A stretch of DNA of 64,000 nt from Saururus chinensis (Eukaryota > Streptophyta > Magnoliopsida > Piperales > Saururaceae), in contig CP141143.1 in the NCBI GenBank assembly GCA_035235625.1, positions 4,694,501 through 4,758,500 on the forward strand. The letters are read 5' to 3'. The stretch's first letter is position 1. Each line of letters starts with the position of its first letter. The notes under the pieces were generated by a model. The model had not been told where the DNA came from, did not search any database, and saw nothing but the letters and a program-made list of their open reading frames with translations. Positions 60,301 through 64,000 of the stretch are shown piece by piece. Position numbers and translations under genes: made by a program.

Positions 60301-60956
60301 ATGATGTGAATGGCACTATGTAGATTATACACTATGATGCAGGTTTAGGTGATGTGTATGTGTGATCAAAAAATAATACATCTTGTCAATTTTTCATCTG
60401 AATGATCATATTGCTTTGCTATCGTTTTTCCAATGATGATAGTTATATTAAAAACCATTGATGAGTTTGTTAAACTCACCCCTCTTTCTTGTGTTTTGCT
60501 TTGGGGCTGCGTGGTACGACACGCAGACGGACAGGATCTCCTCTTTGAGGAAAGATTGGAGACGACTTGGATGTGATCGTAGAGACTCTTATGTGACTTG
60601 TTTTCCTTGGTTTATGTTTTATGTTTAGAACCTTCGTGTATGGTTCTCTGTTGGATTTATGTTACTTTATACAGTTGTGTTGCTTAAGACCTATTTTAGA
60701 GCAAGAATGGGCTATGGTTGACTAAGTATGTGGGTTTGAGACTAGTCGTTTATTTTGAGTTAAGCGACTCCCTTTCTTTTCTACTTATTTACTCTTGCTC
60801 AAAGGAATGTGCGTACTCTGTAATTCTGTTAGATCACCCGTACTTAGGGTTAAGTCTTTCGCTAAACCGTATCTCAATTTTCCCTCGTTGCCCCCGCGTG
60901 CTTGACTGGCCCCTGGACCAGGTTCGGCTCGGGTCGGGCATCGCCAAGGCGTGACA
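57385..60956 (+). mobile_element. Giant solo LTR, copy D
   Basis: 3572 bp, TGTAAGATCTC...GGCGTGACA, with a perfect 5-bp duplication gctag at 57380-57384 and 60957-60961. No gag/pol and no internal LTR border. TATA-like ctataaaagg at about 57801. Only one unit of the 55-bp repeat (about 60242-60300). Internal sequence differs from B/C/E, so a separate subfamily. Looks whole as a solo LTR. Confidence 0.85.
60012..60253 (+). repeat. 121-bp tandem duplication in copy D
   Basis: Two units (60012-60132, 60133-60253) share cttcttaaattcttgtgtag and gattactccttgatggagg and are nearly identical. Confidence 0.9.
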
Positions 60957-62108
60957 GCTAGCGTGTATGTTTGATGTATGCATATGCTAGTGATGGCCAG
61001 CGTGCATGTTTGAAGTATGTTTGGATTATGCATATGCTAGTGATGATTAGCGTGCATGTTTGAAGTATATATAAATATGTATGTATGCACTAGTGATGAC
61101 TAGTGAGCATGCTTGTAAGCTGCGTATGTATGACCATATGTGTATGTTATATATATGTGTGATAGACATACGTATGTATGATGACTAATTGCCTATGATA
61201 TGGATATGTGTAAGTGTATGTGGGCAGAGGTAAGGGCGATGGACAGTAAGAGGTGACAAAGGTTTTATCTGGATTTGGATATGGATGTGTAAGCGAATGA
61301 CGGATGACAAAGGATATGGGTATGACGGGTGAGGTTTGTTAGACAGGAAGAGTGTTCATAATTGTACAAGCATAACGTACAGATTATGAAGTGAAAAGTA
61401 AGCATAATAAGTGAGATATAAGTAAGAGGGCGACAACTGGGTTGGCTCTGAGGAGGTTGATTTGATGATGTCAGTGTAAGATGATTTGGCCATAAGATGG
61501 ATTGCGAAGTATGTAAGACCGTAAGGGTTTGATGTACGATGTGTTATGATCATGATGTGGATGGGTTAAGTGAAGTCTGATGCCCTGACAAACTAAGGTT
61601 TCGGATCGGGCTTAGCTTCAGTTTGATCATTCGAGGACTGTGAGTTTGTGTGGCATAATTGTACCGCATAATTTACTTAATTCAACTAGAATTATAAGCA
61701 CAACTAATGATAGCATTGTGAATTTGAGACTTGTGGGTTCGACGAATTAAGTTCCGTGTTTGAGCTAGCCGATAATGAGTCGGCTAAGCATTTCTCATGT
61801 CTTGCCATGGTGTTTATCCTGCGGGATGTTGTTTGTGTCTTGTACAGAGCACTGGAAGTCTAATACTCTGCTGAGAGCAACATATGTTTCTGATTTGGTC
61901 AGTGTGTTATATAAAGCCTAGACGTCTGATGCTCTGTTGAGAGCGACGTATGTTTTCAATTTGGTTTGCGTGTTGTATAAGCCCAGAGTTTGATGCTCTG
62001 TTGAGAGTGTTGTATGATTCCGCCCAAGAGTGGCAGTGTATGTTTCTGCCCAAGAGTGGCATGGCACTATAAGACCCATTATGGTGGGCGATTCTTTGGG
62101 GGCGATTT
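60957..62108. other. LTR-like host segment, part 3
   Basis: Resumes the 50-bp array (to about 61110). No gene seen. Contains a further tandem set at 61855-62065, listed separately. Continues until copy E. Confidence 0.4.
61855..62065 (+). repeat. Tandem repeats, about 67 bp (three partial units) and 24 bp (two units)
   Basis: Three blocks with tctgatgctctgttgagag, followed by two copies of gcccaagagtggca. Confidence 0.8.
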
Positions 62109-64000
62109 TGTAAGGACCCTCATCTCTAAACCGGTTTTTGGTTTTCTTTAATTGTCAGTTATCGTGAGATTCGCGTGTTTTTTGATATATTCGGTGATTT
62201 CATGAATAAATAGTATTTATGATGGTTTTAACCAAAATCAACTTTAAGATTAGTGGTTTTAAGTGATTTTAAAACAAATGTGAATTTTTGGAATTTTTTT
62301 GAACTTTTACTATTTTTCCGAAAATTAGGGTTTTGGTGGGACCCGTGTGGGCCCCACCGTCAAAATTTTGATTTTTGGGTCAAATGAACCTAGACATTTA
62401 CTTGAGCCCATATAAAAATTTTCAGAATTTTATTAGGCTTAATTAGTGCTTAAATTTGCAAAATACTCATTTTTAGCCTACTTTTCTTATTTACGCCCCA
62501 TAACTTACCCATGCATACCCCAACCCTTACTATAAAAGCACAAACATGAGCCATTTCTATTTTTGGGAATAGGCTAAGGAAGGAGGTCTGGCTTAATCTC
62601 CACTTAGGCCCGGATTAGAAACCGATTAAGGTAAGCCTACTCTAATCAAGTACTAAACCCTAGATTTCTTCTTAATCTTTTCCAAATCAACTATTTTCCC
62701 TTTGTTTTAATTCGTTTTTGGACATCAAAGGCTACTGATTTGTGTTTTACTACAAACCCTAGTGTTCAAAATTCGATATTTATGTTTAACAAACCCTAGA
62801 TCTAAGTTTTAATTAGGGATTTTTTTGGTAAATCGATTTTGAATGGAGTTGAATTCAAACTCAATATGTTTGTAAGGTTTTCAAGAAGGGTGACTCTCAA
62901 AACCGAGCTTAATCAAGTGCTAAGGTAATGGGTCTTCGAAATCTCAGTTTATCCATAGTAAAATTCTTAATTTTTGGCTTATTTCGAATGGAGTTACTTG
63001 ATTTGGTGTGTTAATGGCATGATTAGAAAATGGAAGTATTTAATCACGATTTCTTAGGGTTTTGCATTATTATGATGTGGTTTGAGATTTTGGAAGTCAT
63101 GAAGGACTTTTGATGATGATTAGGGTGTTAGATGTGGATTTGAAGTGTTATTAATGGTGTTTCGGTTTGGATTTGCGAAAGGAAGAAGATGACCAGTTCT
63201 GCCTTGTTGGTATTCGAACAGCCCTCCTAGGCGTTCGAACGGCAACACTGTCAGAACGACATATTTTTAGTTCAGCCGATCGAACGGCCTGCTAGGTGTT
63301 CGAATGGCTAAACTGTGAATTTCAAATTTTTACATGTAATCGATCGAACGGCCTGAAGGGCGTTCGAACGGCTACACAGTAGATTGGTGTTTAAATACAT
63401 GATGTTCATTTTGATGATTCCACTTTAGCTTACCAATTTCATATGAATGTGGAGTGTTTTAAGCTATATTATACTACTGGAAAGGCATGCTATGGAGGTT
63501 ATGGAGTTGAGATATATGCTTAGAGATTTGTGGAATGACTTATGTTTTGTGGCATGGTGTTGAAATTGTCGTCTTGAAATTATGAATGGTTGATTCCCTT
63601 TGGTTTAGCATATTTTCAGTAGAACTACAACCTATTATTGGACTAATTTTCCATGATAGAATGTGGTTAGTTGATGTGTGGTTGTTGATGAATGCCATGA
63701 CTCAAGGATGAAATGAATAATCTTATATGTGTTTAGCCTTTGTGGTTGAGTTTTCATTTGAGTTATGATTTCAATGATTCTTCTCTTATGATTTCTGCTG
63801 GAATTTATGTTTAGATGGTAATTCTCATGTGTAGGTGGTAGTGAGTTTAATTTCAAGTATGGTGACATGCATTGTGTGAAATGCTTCTACTAGTTAGTTA
63901 CACACACATGTGGGGGTTAAATAGTGATGTTGAAGCTTAATATTGTGATTATGAACGATGCATTAGGGGCTGATGAGAGTACTTATCATTGGTTAGGATT
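62109..64000 (+). mobile_element. Giant solo LTR, copy E (runs off the window)
   Basis: Starts TGTAAGGACCC at 62109 after gattt and is collinear with copy B to the window end. TATA-like ctataaaagc at about 62532. The motif zone is at 63206-63380. Since the right end is not seen, it could instead be the LTR of a full-length element. Confidence 0.8.

Overview
This is plant nuclear DNA: AT-rich intergenic sequence, GT-AG introns, nested LTR retrotransposons, MITEs, and a few GC-rich genes. The GC-rich 5' ends of the two intact genes (a strong 5'-to-3' GC gradient) suggest a monocot, but that is an inference. All family names come from reading the sequence and recalled family signatures; no search was run.

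Host genes are few. The left edge holds the 5' exons of a metallophosphatase-like gene (minus strand, 709-1436). Around 30.6-31.5 kb are a probable mitochondrial-targeting exon and a decayed calmodulin-like (CML15/16 type) gene. Two single-ORF genes look complete, both on the minus strand: a 908-aa DM13/DOMON/cytochrome b561 membrane protein (34173-36899) and a 274-aa CAF1/POP2 deadenylase of the CCR4-NOT complex (40164-40988) with a likely 5'UTR intron.

The rest is mobile DNA. 1.9-4.5 kb: palindrome-rich TIR and fold-back elements. 5.4-12.9 kb: a Mutator-like element with about 300-bp terminal inverted repeats that carries captured pieces of an RGI3-type LRR receptor kinase and a BAHD acyltransferase. 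It was later split by a large LTR element (7038-11794, target duplication aagtc), which was itself hit by a second solo LTR (7864-9283, duplication ctaac). 13.2-15.5 kb: a hAT element carrying gene pieces with introns retained, from peroxisomal acyl-CoA oxidase (ACX1 type) and serine decarboxylase. 16.5-28.1 kb: an old, broken Ty1/copia element on the minus strand, invaded twice by one giant solo-LTR family. 42.6-47.8 kb: a very young (two LTR substitutions) but broken Ty3/gypsy chromovirus. 52-64 kb: another retroelement-like segment invaded by three more copies of the same giant solo LTR.

The most unusual content is (i) two different DNA transposons, 0.35 kb apart, each carrying two unrelated host gene fragments, and (ii) a family of 3.3-3.6 kb solo LTRs, five copies in one window. 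These include two inverted pairs, carry quasi-palindromic GATCGAACGG-type motifs, and contain a 55-bp tandem repeat that varies from one to ten units between copies.
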